Shown piece by piece: positions 55,744 to 64,000 of a DNA stretch of 64,000 bases (positions are counted from its first letter, which is position 1; each line of letters opens with the position of its first letter). The notes under the pieces are model-generated. The model did not search any database. It had not been told where the DNA came from and was given only the letters and a program-made list of their open reading frames with translations. Source of the stretch: Natronorubrum sediminis (GTDB lineage Archaea; Halobacteriota; Halobacteria; Halobacteriales; Natrialbaceae); contig NZ_FNWL01000005.1 in NCBI RefSeq assembly GCF_900108095.1, positions 181,056-245,055 of the forward strand, given 5' to 3'. A program made the position numbers and the translations under genes.

Positions 55744-57810
55744 ATGGCACGCGAACCTTCGGTATCAGACGGTGATAGAGATGTCGGTAGCAAAACAAGA
55801 CCGGCAGAACAGACAGCGCAGACGACTGGCCTACTCGGTCGGCGGTCGTATATGAAACTGGCCGGCGCGACGACCGCAGCGGCCGCGATGTTTGCAACCG
55901 GCTCGGGCGCCGATGAAGATGACTACGAGGTCATCGAAGCGAGCGGGCAGACGATCAACGTCGACAATGAAACGTTCGAGAACAAGCTAATCGACGTCTC
56001 CAACGGGAACGCGATTACCGTTAGCGTCGGGGACAACGCGACAATTCGGAACGTCGGTGTCTCCGGCCTCTATCAGGGAGACGGCTTCATCTTCTCGATC
56101 GGTGGCGGCGGCGAAGTCGAGTTCGACAACGTCTACCTCGGCGACGGTGCGAACAAAACTGGTGGTGACCACGCACACGGACCCGGTGCCGTGTTCTACC
56201 ATCGAAACGCGAGCGCCGACGTGACGTTCCGCCGGATGAACGTTCAAGGCTATCCGAACAACGGCTTCTACTGCTCCAACAGCGCCAACGGCGGCGCAAT
56301 CACGTGGATCGACTGCTACGGGAAGAACAACGGCGTCTCCACGTTCCGCGCCGCAAGCGGTGAAGACAGCCTGCACAACTGCGTCGCGTACAACGACGAT
56401 ACCGACTACTCCACCGACTACGGAAGCTGGGGCGGCTACACTGAGGACTCCGGCCGACCACTGTGGGTGCACAGCCCCGGCGGCGTCGTCGCCGAGGACT
56501 GTCACTTCGCAGCAGGGAGCTACCCAAGCGCCGTGTTGACCCACGACGGAGCCAACGCCACGCTCGACGGCGGGGCCATCTCCGGCGGGACGAGCGGTGC
56601 AGTCGACACCTCGAGCGCCGGTTCGGATCCTGATCTCTCGGTCCCCGACGGCGTTCCAACGTCCCCAGAGGAGGCGGTTACGGGAAATAGAGACGGCGGG
56701 AGTGGCGGGGACGAAGTAGAAGATGATGACGACGCAGGTGACGAGGAACTCCCTAACGTAATTGCGTTCGACGGCGACGGTACGGTGGAGACAACCAGCT
56801 ACGAATTCGTCGTCAGCGAGGCTGTCGAACCGAGCGAGGACGACGATGCGACCATCGACGACGCTGCCGACGTCGACGGGAGCCGTGCAGAAGGTGCCGT
56901 CGTCGACGCTCTCGACGCGTGGCGATTCGAGGGCGAAATCGAACGCCTCAGCGTCGACGGCGACGCAACGGTTCGCGTCAACAACACCGAAGTCGACCCC
57001 GACGAGTTCGACGACGTCCTCGAGCACACGCTGCTCTTTGAGGGCGAAGACTCGGAGGTCACCCGATACGAGTTCGAAGTGGACGGTGACGTCGAACCCT
57101 CAAGCTACGATGGCGCGACCATCGACGATGCTGGCGAAGTCGACGGTTCGCTCGCACACGGCGTCGTCGCAGACTGGAAAGAGGCCTTCCGGTTCAACGG
57201 TGACCTCGAGCAACTCACCCTCGACGGGCCGGCGACGGTCTCGCTCGACGACGACGAGATCGATCCAGCCGACTACGGCGAGGAGTACCCACACACCCTC
57301 GAGGTCGAGGGAGAAGGTGAGCCGACGAGCTTCGAAGTAACGGTCGACGGCTCGATCGAACTCGAGTCCTCCGCCGCCGAGGACGACGAGACGACGACGG
57401 TGTCCGGGTCGACGGTGCAAAGTTCCGTCACCGACGACACGGTAACGGTCGAGTTCTCCGGGGCGCTGACGGACGTGACGATCATCGACGGCGACGCCAC
57501 GGTCTGCCTCGATGACGACGTGATCGATCCGGACGAGTACGGCGACCACGAACTGCTCCCACACGCGCTGGTGATCGACGGAACGGAAGACGACGATTCC
57601 AGCGAGTACACCTTCACGGCGAGCGGTGCGGTCGTCGAGTCCACCTATCAGGATGCGACGATCGACGACGACGACGTGATCGAAGAGCAATCCGTGACCG
57701 GTGACGTCGACGGTCACTTCGATGCGTACTGGTTCGACGGTGACATCGAGGACTTCACGCTCGTGGGCAACGCAGCGGTCGATATCCAGTATAACGTCCG
57801 CGAACAGTAA
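55744..57810 (+). CDS. Tat-exported beta-helix protein with four C-terminal beta-domain repeats
   Basis: 688-residue exported protein. The Tat signal is LGRRSYMKLAGATTAAAA (Arg33-Arg34). Residues about 60-300 are a beta-helix paralogous to the 54215 protein (DDYEVIEASGQTINVDNETFENKLIDV; FDNVYLGDG; NVQGYPNNGF; PDGVPTSPEEA). A Gly/Asp/Glu linker (about 315-340) leads into four related domains near 344-437, 438-525, 526-617 and 618-688, each with a TSYEFVV- or SFEVTVDG-type first strand, a D-G-S turn and an RFEG- or FNGDL-type strand. The same domain occurs alone in the 49357 product. Likely a surface adhesin or polymer-binding protein. The sequence gives no catalytic site. Confidence 0.82.
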   Translation: MAREPSVSDGDRDVGSKTRPAEQTAQTTGLLGRRSYMKLAGATTAAAAMFATGSGADEDDYEVIEASGQTINVDNETFENKLIDVSNGNAITVSVGDNATIRNVGVSGLYQGDGFIFSIGGGGEVEFDNVYLGDGANKTGGDHAHGPGAVFYHRNASADVTFRRMNVQGYPNNGFYCSNSANGGAITWIDCYGKNNGVSTFRAASGEDSLHNCVAYNDDTDYSTDYGSWGGYTEDSGRPLWVHSPGGVVAEDCHFAAGSYPSAVLTHDGANATLDGGAISGGTSGAVDTSSAGSDPDLSVPDGVPTSPEEAVTGNRDGGSGGDEVEDDDDAGDEELPNVIAFDGDGTVETTSYEFVVSEAVEPSEDDDATIDDAADVDGSRAEGAVVDALDAWRFEGEIERLSVDGDATVRVNNTEVDPDEFDDVLEHTLLFEGEDSEVTRYEFEVDGDVEPSSYDGATIDDAGEVDGSLAHGVVADWKEAFRFNGDLEQLTLDGPATVSLDDDEIDPADYGEEYPHTLEVEGEGEPTSFEVTVDGSIELESSAAEDDETTTVSGSTVQSSVTDDTVTVEFSGALTDVTIIDGDATVCLDDDVIDPDEYGDHELLPHALVIDGTEDDDSSEYTFTASGAVVESTYQDATIDDDDVIEEQSVTGDVDGHFDAYWFDGDIEDFTLVGNAAVDIQYNVREQ

Positions 57811-58200
57811 GCATCGTTGTCAGTACACACCCGTTATCCGACGCGATGGGTGAGGGAGCGCCCACGAAGACGGCTCACCGACTGACTCCGAGACGTGACG
57901 GTTCGGACACCGTGGACACCTCTCTCGTACTCTCCTTTCTGTCGACAGTCGCGTCAAATAGAAAGTCGTCGAGAACCGATAGGTCCCGGTTATATTTGGT
58001 GTATGCCACCGCTTCAGCCGTGTGAAATCACCGATACCGATGACAGGGTCCAACACGTACCGGGACCGACAATCGTAGTATTCGCACGTATTCTGGTAGA
58101 AGCTAGTGAACGACGCCGACACATGGGCTGATATGTTCAGATGAGCACTACAGACCGTACGAAATGAATAACAAACTGCATGATACGCCCCACGTTCGAT
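57811..58200. other. Noncoding gap
   Basis: 390 bp, no supported gene. The GT4 gene's promoter should lie in the AT-richer right half. Confidence 0.4.
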
Positions 58201-59358
58201 ATGGAAATTGGGTTCTACCACGACGCGGCCGGAACCCGCCACGCTGGCGGTATTGCCGTATACATCCAGCAAATGGCGGTGGCACTCAGCCGTTCGAACG
58301 ACGTGTATCTCTACACCCAACGCGGTGAGCTCTCGTCGCTCATTACTCACTCCGACGTCACCGTCGTCGAAACGCCCTCGTTCGAAGACCACTGGTCACA
58401 ATCACTCGAGCCCTTCCTTCCACTCGGGACGCAAGAACACAGCAAGTTGCTGATGACCTACTGGGCCGCGAGAAACGACGTTATCGACCATATGAACGAC
58501 CACCTCGACGTGCTCTTTACCTCCCAGTACCTCGACGATCTGTTGCTCTCGAATCTCGTCGACATCCCGACTGTCTACACCTTCCACCGACTCTCGGGAA
58601 TCGGAATCGGCGGGACGCTACGAGAACGATTCTCCCAAACGGAACACGTGCTGGTGAACTCCGAGGACACCAAAAAACAGGTCGAAACGAAACTCGAGTA
58701 CGACGTAGGAGAAATCATCTATCCGGGTGTCGATGTCGACGAGTTCCAACCCGACGTCGAGCCAGCCATTTCGAGTGACGACCCACTCATCCTCTTCGTG
58801 GGGCGACTCATCGAAACCAAAGGCATCTACGACCTCCTCGAGGCCGTTGCTCGACTCGAGGACACCCAAGAACTGCACTTCATCGGCAGTGGTGAGGAAG
58901 AAGGGGTCCGGGCGCGGGCGGACGAACTGGGTCTGGCAGATTCAGTCGTCGTTCACGGCGAGATCCCCCACCCCGAACTGCCGGCGTACCACGCCGGCGC
59001 AGACGTGTTCTGCCTGCCGAGTCACTACGAAAGCTTCGGAATGGCGAACATCGAGGCGATGGCCTGTGAACTCCCGGTCGTCACGACCGATCACGAAGGC
59101 ATCAAAACGTACCTCACTAACGGGGAGAACGGACTCCTCGCTCGCGTCAGCGATCCACAGGATCTCGCCGACAAACTGAGGATGGTACTCGAGTCCCCAC
59201 GGCTTCGCGAGTCACTCGCCAGTCAGGCCTACGTCGACAGTCAGGCGTTCGCCTGGCGCTCGCAGGCCGAGCGCCTCGAACAGTTCTGTGCCGAGGTTCT
59301 CGACGTTTCCGAGCCACCAGAACCGGCGTCGAGGGAACCACTCCAGCCAGAGACCTAG
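58201..59358 (+). CDS. GT4-family glycosyltransferase
   Basis: 385-residue GT4 enzyme. MEIGFYHDAAGTRHAGGIAVYIQQMAVAL is the GT-B N-terminus with the conserved GG, ILFVGRLIETKGIYDLLEAV near 195 opens the donor domain, and PSHYESFGMANIEAMACELPVVTTDHEGI near 275 is the E-x7-E motif. A Pro/Glu tail follows residue 370. ATG 58201 (MEIGFYHD) is chosen over 58180. Cytosolic or membrane-associated sugar transfer in the surface-glycan pathway. Donor unknown. Confidence 0.9.
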   Translation: MEIGFYHDAAGTRHAGGIAVYIQQMAVALSRSNDVYLYTQRGELSSLITHSDVTVVETPSFEDHWSQSLEPFLPLGTQEHSKLLMTYWAARNDVIDHMNDHLDVLFTSQYLDDLLLSNLVDIPTVYTFHRLSGIGIGGTLRERFSQTEHVLVNSEDTKKQVETKLEYDVGEIIYPGVDVDEFQPDVEPAISSDDPLILFVGRLIETKGIYDLLEAVARLEDTQELHFIGSGEEEGVRARADELGLADSVVVHGEIPHPELPAYHAGADVFCLPSHYESFGMANIEAMACELPVVTTDHEGIKTYLTNGENGLLARVSDPQDLADKLRMVLESPRLRESLASQAYVDSQAFAWRSQAERLEQFCAEVLDVSEPPEPASREPLQPET

Positions 59359-59647
59359 TGGGCGACGGGAAGCGACAGCGCTTCCCGAATGGAAGGAGGT
59401 GACTACCGCTATTGTACTCGGTTCGTCTGAAAAGTGGCTCCCGCGTCGACACGGGAACAGATGCTGGCACGCGAACTGCTCCGGTATTCGATTACATCAT
59501 CGGGAGCCAATGACTACTACGAACGGCGTGAACAAAAGTCCTTCTCGCTTCAACGCAATGACTGTTTCGAGATGGTAACTGACGAATAGCGTCCGAACTT
59601 CGGCCGTATTTCGGAAAGCACAGTCGGTCCCGTCTCACCAGGGCCGA

Positions 59648-60244
59648 TTACTCGATTCGCGAGAGTTTGCCGTCGACGTTTTGCTCCAGTTGTCGATTGG
59701 TCACGAGGTGAGCAGCCGAAAGCAAGAGGAACGAAACGACGACGACAGCCGCCAGTCCAATCGTCGGAACCGTCGACAACGGTGGAACACCGAGAAACGC
59801 ACCGGTGAGGAGGGCTGCGCCGATGACGCTGAGCGTTGCGTACCAGCGATCCCAGCGATCCTGGCGGTGCGTATCCGTATCGAGATACATCATCAGCAAG
59901 TCGGCGTTGTCGGCGAGCGAGATCAGGCCGCGGTCCTGATCGTACTCGACGATTCCCGCATCGTCCATCTTCGGCAGGTGGGTCTGATAGAGCGCGACGT
60001 AGACCCGCTTTCGTTGGTCCGAACTGAGCGCCGTGACCTCGGTGTCGTTCTCCCAGGCCGCGATCTGTTCGGCGAGTTCGCCGAGCGTTACCGTCTCCTC
60101 TGCCTCGAGGAGATACGAGAGGACCTCTCGTCGACGTCGGTTTTTCAGGAGTTCGAAGATGACGTCTTTCGAGAGCTGTTGGGCTTCCTCCGAGTCAGCC
60201 ACCGACGTGATTTCGTCGGGGAGTGACGTGTCGATCGACGACAT
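59648..60244 (-). CDS. DUF7344-type winged helix with two membrane segments
   Basis: 198-residue protein. Residues 20-110 are a winged helix (LSKDVIFELLKNRRRREVLSYLLEAEETVTLGELAEQIAAWENDTE, then YVALYQTHLPKMDDAGIVEYDQDRGLISLADNADLL), the pattern of the haloarchaeal DUF7344 group. Two hydrophobic stretches follow near 137-155 and 160-180, so it is a membrane-anchored regulator. ATG 60244 follows a possible GTG. Target and signal unknown. Confidence 0.82.
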   Translation of the reverse strand: MSSIDTSLPDEITSVADSEEAQQLSKDVIFELLKNRRRREVLSYLLEAEETVTLGELAEQIAAWENDTEVTALSSDQRKRVYVALYQTHLPKMDDAGIVEYDQDRGLISLADNADLLMMYLDTDTHRQDRWDRWYATLSVIGAALLTGAFLGVPPLSTVPTIGLAAVVVVSFLLLSAAHLVTNRQLEQNVDGKLSRIE

Positions 60245-61003
60245 CACGAACGACCTCCGAACGTCGTGACGTCTGTGTCGATGACAGGTTGAAATTGGAA
60301 GTAGCTACCATACGCCCGGAACGACGGGGTCCGCTGTCCGTTTGATCGGCAAATCGCAGTCACGATTGACACACCAAGTTGTACACCAATACTGACACTC
60401 TTAAGGACAACCACGTTTCGCACCCGCTGCAAAGCAGGTACGGAGTGGCTTCGCTCCCTGTCCGATGACGGGAGCGATCGGTGTCAACCGAACCGAACGC
60501 AGCGGCCACAGCGGCCGCGCAGTATCGGCCGATTTCGTTGTAGTATCTCTCGCGTACGTACAACGTCTTCCGGGGGAACGACACGTGAACCGACGGCGGC
60601 GGGAAACGGTGCGACACGACACTGGTTCGGAACGTTTGGTGGCAACGACATAAAGACAAACGACAGTTCGCCCGCGAAAGGCGAGTTTACGTCGTGAAGT
60701 CCTGATTTACGACAGATTCACGGAACAACGATCCACCCATTTCATGTGCCATGTTTACGAACCACATAACCGGGCATTGCCGTTTTCGCGGCACTTGCCC
60801 GAAAACGAATAGTGGGTTGGACAGGCGTACTCAAACCAGTCAGAAGCGTTGATCGGGCACGACACCGTCGTCTCGAGAGCGTTCGTCGCTCTCTTTGCAT
60901 TCTCTCTTCGGATCGGAAATCACCACGCAGTTGGCGTAAGTCACTGTTTCCCGCGAAACCATGGTAGCCCCTTACAGTGGCGGCTCCGCTTCGTCCACTA
61001 CTG
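60245..61003. other. Noncoding stretch upstream of tfb
   Basis: 759 bp without an intact gene. A small hairpin TCGCC-CGCGAAA-GGCGA is near 60669-60685. The rest shows no family-level coding signal. It may hold the tfb promoter and the DUF7344 promoter. Confidence 0.45.
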
Positions 61004-61957
61004 ATGACGCGGTCCATCATCGATCACACGACGAGCGAATCAGAAAAGACAGCACCTGGGCTGTGTCCCGACTGTGAGACGGATACGATCGTCCACGACC
61101 CGGACCGCGGGGAGCGTGTCTGCGAAGAGTGTGGGCTCGTCCTCACCGAAGATCCGATCGACTACGGACCGGAGTGGCGAGCGTTCAACGCCCAGGAACA
61201 CGACGAACTCTCTCGAGTCGGTGCACCGCTCACCCAGTCGATGCACGACCGCGGACTCACGACGACGATCGACTGGCGGAACAAGGACGCGAACGGCCAC
61301 TCGATGTCGGCCGATAAGCACGGCCAACTCCACCGACTTCGCGTCTGGCAAGAACGAATTCGGACGAAGAACGCGGGCGAACGAAACCTCAAGTACGCCC
61401 TCTCGGAGATCGATCGGATGGTCAGCGCACTGGGCGTTCCAAAGCCCGTCAAAGAGACAGCAAGTGTCATCTACCGACAGGCACTCGAGCAGGATCTCAT
61501 TCGCGGGCGTTCGATCGAAGGCGTCGCGACCAGCGCCCTCTACACGGCCTGCCGTAAGGAGGATATTCCACGGAGCCTCGAGGAAGTAACCGCCGTTTCA
61601 CGGGTGGACCAACGAGAGATTGGACGGACCTATCGCTACATTGCCGACGAACTCGACATCAACCTCGAGCCGACGAACCCCAGGCAGTTCGTGCCACGCT
61701 TTTGCTCCGAGCTAGATGTCAACAAGGGGGTCGAAACGAAAGCCGTCGAGATCATCGACCAGACGACCGATCAGGGCCTTCACTCCGGGAAGTCGCCAAC
61801 GGGCTTCGCCGCCGCCGCGATTTACGCCGCCGGCTTGCTCTGTGACGAGACGATTCCACAGCGAGCGGTTGCCGACACGGCACAGACGACCGTCGTCACC
61901 GTTCGCAACCGCTATCGCGAACAACTCGACGCGATCGATCAACAGCCCGCGACCTGA
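61004..61957 (+). CDS. tfb: Transcription initiation factor IIB (TFB)
   Basis: 317-residue archaeal TFB, which bridges TBP-promoter and RNA polymerase. The zinc ribbon is at CPDC (Cys21, Cys24) and CEEC (Cys40, Cys43). The B-finger/reader begins DYGPEWRAFNAQEHDELSRVGAPLTQSMHDRGLTTTI. Two cyclin folds follow from near 110, with the HTH of the second at VADTAQTTVVTVRNRYREQ. ATG 61004 is preferred to the one 27 bp upstream. Haloarchaea have several TFBs, and this may be a specialised one. Confidence 0.95.
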   Translation: MTRSIIDHTTSESEKTAPGLCPDCETDTIVHDPDRGERVCEECGLVLTEDPIDYGPEWRAFNAQEHDELSRVGAPLTQSMHDRGLTTTIDWRNKDANGHSMSADKHGQLHRLRVWQERIRTKNAGERNLKYALSEIDRMVSALGVPKPVKETASVIYRQALEQDLIRGRSIEGVATSALYTACRKEDIPRSLEEVTAVSRVDQREIGRTYRYIADELDINLEPTNPRQFVPRFCSELDVNKGVETKAVEIIDQTTDQGLHSGKSPTGFAAAAIYAAGLLCDETIPQRAVADTAQTTVVTVRNRYREQLDAIDQQPAT

Positions 61958-62146
61958 TTACATGATCGAGCGCTCTTCGTCTCCCCGCGAACTCGTGTAG
62001 AGATCCTGGTCCGCTATCGCGTGTAAGTTCGCGTAGGGAACGAACGCGATGAACGCGTCGTCCGCGTCGTACAGTTCGATTCCGTTTTCTGTGTGATCGT
62101 ATCGCTCGCAGTCGATCTGTCCCTCGGGGAGGATCGCGCGGAACAT
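61958..62146 (-). CDS. Small conserved haloarchaeal protein of unknown function
   Basis: 62-residue acidic protein, MFRAILPEGQIDCERYDHTENGIELYDADDAFIAFVPYANLHAI followed by a polar tail. It is predicted beta-rich. Start 62146 is chosen, with one seven codons upstream also possible. It converges on tfb, with the two stops directly abutting. Function not known. Confidence 0.6.
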   Translation of the reverse strand: MFRAILPEGQIDCERYDHTENGIELYDADDAFIAFVPYANLHAIADQDLYTSSRGDEERSIM

Positions 62147-62352
62147 GCGAGACGGTACGCTCGCCACGCAGAAATAGCTGGACGGTGACGACGACGGGCC
62201 GGGGTCGGTCGTTTCGAGTGCCTCGAGGGGTCACTACGCTCGCGTGGTTTCCGTGAACAGCCGTCGTCCACGCTCGATTTCGTCGGTCACGACTCGGACC
62301 CCTCGAGTGCGCTGGAGTTGGAATCGTCGTGGGTGTCGCCATCGGCCTCGAG

Positions 62353-62900
62353 TCACGGATCGTCGGCCGCGTCGACGAGCAACAGCCCGGGTCGGTCGTC
62401 GATCACCGCGAGGTCGTAGACGCGGACCGAGTCGGTGGGCTCGAGTCCCAGTTCGGCGATGGCAACGTGATCGACGCCGATTCGAACGGTGTCGCGTCGG
62501 GTGCACAGCACGTAGTCCGCGATCGGGGTCGCGGCTGTGGAGGCGGTGGTCAGAGGAACGAGTGCAACCCCCGTCTCGTGTGCGAGCGCGTGCACTCGAG
62601 GCGCGTCACACCAGTCCCGTCCAGCGAGGACGGCACTCGAGAGCGTGACCGAGCCGCCGGTGCTGACGGTGTGCGTGCCGAGGCAGCCCCCGGTCCGTGG
62701 GGACGATGTCCCTCGAGTCGGTTACGGGTGGACACCTCGGGGTGGGTTGCTTGGGTTCTCGAGAGTGGTGATAGCGTCGAAAAACGAGAGGAACACGCGC
62801 TCGTCGTCGGGCAGGATGGCCGGAGGGGGCAGGTCGTCGCGGCCATTCAGTTGGCTGTCGATAGCGTCGTCTGTGGGGCAATCTCCTCGACCCCTCTAGT
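62353..62900 (-). pseudogene. Probable decayed gene with an in-frame stop
   Basis: A minus-strand frame encodes credible protein sequence on both sides of an in-frame TAA near 62733. Upstream: DLPPPAILPDDERVFLSFFDAITTLENP. Downstream: VSTGGSVTLSSAVLAGRDWCD, then DYVLCTRRDTVRIGVDHVAIAELGLEPTDSVRVYDLAVIDDRPGLLLVDAADDP. The acidic composition with regular hydrophobic spacing is like real haloarchaeal protein, but no family is recognised. Alternatively two small genes, or a sequencing error at the stop. Confidence 0.4.
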
Positions 62901-62978
62901 GCAGACGGTTGCTCTCGTCCCGTATACAGATAGACACGTAAGCGAAAGTGCACAGTTCTTATATAATTTCGAATTTCT

Positions 62979-62993
62979 GGCTCTGTTGAAACC
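62979..62993. repeat. IS-end-like sequence
   Basis: GGCTCTGTTGAAACC, similar to terminal sequences of haloarchaeal insertion elements and to the CTCTGTTGAAA at 31790. No transposase adjoins it, so it is at most a scar. Confidence 0.35.
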
Positions 62994-63119
62994 CTCGACT
63001 GGTGAGAAGTTCCGGCAGTTGGGTTGAATACCGATCGTGAGTGTGGCAAGTCGACGAGCCAATCAATGACCCGAACTCGATTTTCTGTAGACAATCGACG
63101 TAATGACACGGCAGCTACG

Positions 63120-63820
63120 TTCCTTCCGACAAGCGACAGTCGGATCTGGTCGAGAATCGCAGAATACCCTCACACATATAAAATATTTTGTATTATTGGT
63201 GGTGCATTGTTCTTCTAGTGTAGGTCTGATAGAAATCACATTACCAATCTACAATTTTTTTTGCTAAGACCATACACAGCCGAAGAGAGCCTCCAGTTTA
63301 ATTCGAAATTATGATGTGTTTGTTGCCCAGAATGATTCAACTATCTATCGCAAAGAAAACCACCATTATATTTGGTCAGAAATCGCTCCGCTCCGGAATA
63401 TGTTAACTTACAGTTGGCGAAACCATATCTAATAGTACGAAGCCAGATCTTAATGGCTGTGGACTTATTGGTATTGATTGTGATCACCTTCTGGTAACAG
63501 AATTACAATATAGGTTCAACGGACTGGACAATCATAGGCGAACTTAATAGACAGGTTCTTATATCCCAGATTCTCTGCATTCATAGGTTAGCGACGTAGA
63601 ATGAGATCGAATTTTTTATTGGGAATCATAAATTATTGTACGGGTGAACAAATCATCGTCTGGTTTGGAAACGGTGTCTCGCGTTTAATACTCCCAGCAA
63701 TCAGTGCAGGAGTGGGCAACGTACAGGCGGAGATGGCATAACACGTCCCAACAGTGGGGCGTTGCACCGGGATCCTAAACCAGTGGCAACGCCATTTCCG
63801 TGTACGCGCCCGGAGAATAA
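63120..63820. other. AT-rich noncoding stretch
   Basis: About 700 bp with much lower GC than the rest of the window, rich in stops in all frames. No gene or structure recognised. It separates the decayed-gene area from the Tat protein gene and is typical of acquired or degrading DNA. Confidence 0.6.
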
Positions 63821-63824
63821 AAAT

Positions 63825-64000
63825 ATGAAACGAACTCAAGAAACGGTCGACGAAGATCTGACTACTGGTCGTCGCGGTCTGCTTCGAATGGGAGGCGTTG
63901 CAGGACTGAGTCTCGTCGGGTTCAGCGGCGTCGCTTCCGCAGGGAAAAACGGCCGGAACGGTAAAAACGGTAAAAACAACGGCCGGAACGGCAAGAACGG
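63825..64000 (+). CDS. Tat-exported protein with Gly/Lys/Asn-rich mature start, truncated by window end
   Basis: The first 58 residues are present: MKRTQETVDEDLTTGRRGLLRMGGVAGLSLVGFSGVASAG has a Tat signal (Arg17-Arg18, then a hydrophobic stretch) and an AxA-like cleavage site (ASA). The mature part begins with GKNGRN/GKNGKN-type repeats rich in Lys and Asn, unusual for the acidic haloarchaeal proteome. ATG 63825. The rest lies beyond the window, so the function cannot be told. Confidence 0.82.
   Translation, partial: MKRTQETVDEDLTTGRRGLLRMGGVAGLSLVGFSGVASAGKNGRNGKNGKNNGRNGKN

Noticed and set aside
60360..60659. Minus-strand open frame upstream of tfb, considered as transposase remnant
   Set aside because: No transposase motif and composition unlike haloarchaeal protein. 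Left as noncoding.

Overview
The window comes from a haloarchaeon, probably of the Natrialbaceae type. The proteins are strongly acidic, several exported proteins carry twin-arginine (Tat) signals, and there is an archaeal TFB, archaeal GHMP-type shikimate kinase, Cdc48, XPB and HerA ATPases, bacterio-opsin-activator (HTH_10) regulators and small haloarchaeal DUF families. Coding DNA is GC-rich with frequent CTCGAG. The family assignment within haloarchaea is inference. No rRNA, tRNA or CRISPR array was seen.

Left part (1-9377): a sugar epimerase cut by the window edge, a one-polypeptide restriction-modification enzyme, an ACR3-like transporter, then two toxin-antitoxin (TA) cassettes (VapBC-like, and RHH/RelE-like) inserted behind the chorismate mutase/shikimate kinase operon. 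Each cassette is bracketed by a 33-bp direct repeat, and the repeat is the 3' end of the chorismate mutase gene. This looks like tandem integration at a gene end.

Core part (9551-20785): small haloarchaeal proteins, an R2lox-like oxidase, an HTH_10 regulator, Cdc48, an XPB-like helicase, a ParA ATPase with a small acidic partner, and a HerA/DUF87 ATPase. The 1.2 kb between parA and the HerA gene is almost completely filled with degenerate 9-bp direct repeats (consensus close to GTGTACACA), kept in phase over dozens of units. This is the best candidate for an undescribed system: a centromere-like array for the ParA-partner pair, formally similar to the contiguous heptad repeats read by RHH omega proteins.

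Middle part (20803-37086): a DegT-type aminotransferase, an alkaline-phosphatase-superfamily enzyme and a FemAB-like acyltransferase, a winged-helix regulator, a noncoding stretch with three hairpins, a zinc-ribbon protein, GlmS, a CPA2 antiporter, a small DUF5786 protein, a MITE-like element, two HTH_10 regulators (one a 1123-residue PAS/GAF sensor) and a universal stress protein.

Right part (37193-64000): a cell-surface glycan locus with DUF354 and GT4 glycosyltransferases, a three-gene overlapping operon (Gfo/Idh, DUF362-like, SDR epimerase), a polysaccharide deacetylase, a second alkaline-phosphatase-superfamily enzyme, an ATP-grasp ligase, a QueC-like PP-loop enzyme, a large membrane protein, and two paralogous Tat-exported beta-helix proteins sharing a promoter element at identical spacing. 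The larger beta-helix protein ends in four copies of a domain that also exists alone as a 107-residue protein 6 kb away. Inside this locus sits a divergent regulator/unknown-effector pair with a perfect 11-9-11 palindromic operator. The right end holds a TFB gene, a decayed gene, an AT-rich stretch and the start of another Tat-exported protein with a Gly-Lys-Asn-rich mature region.
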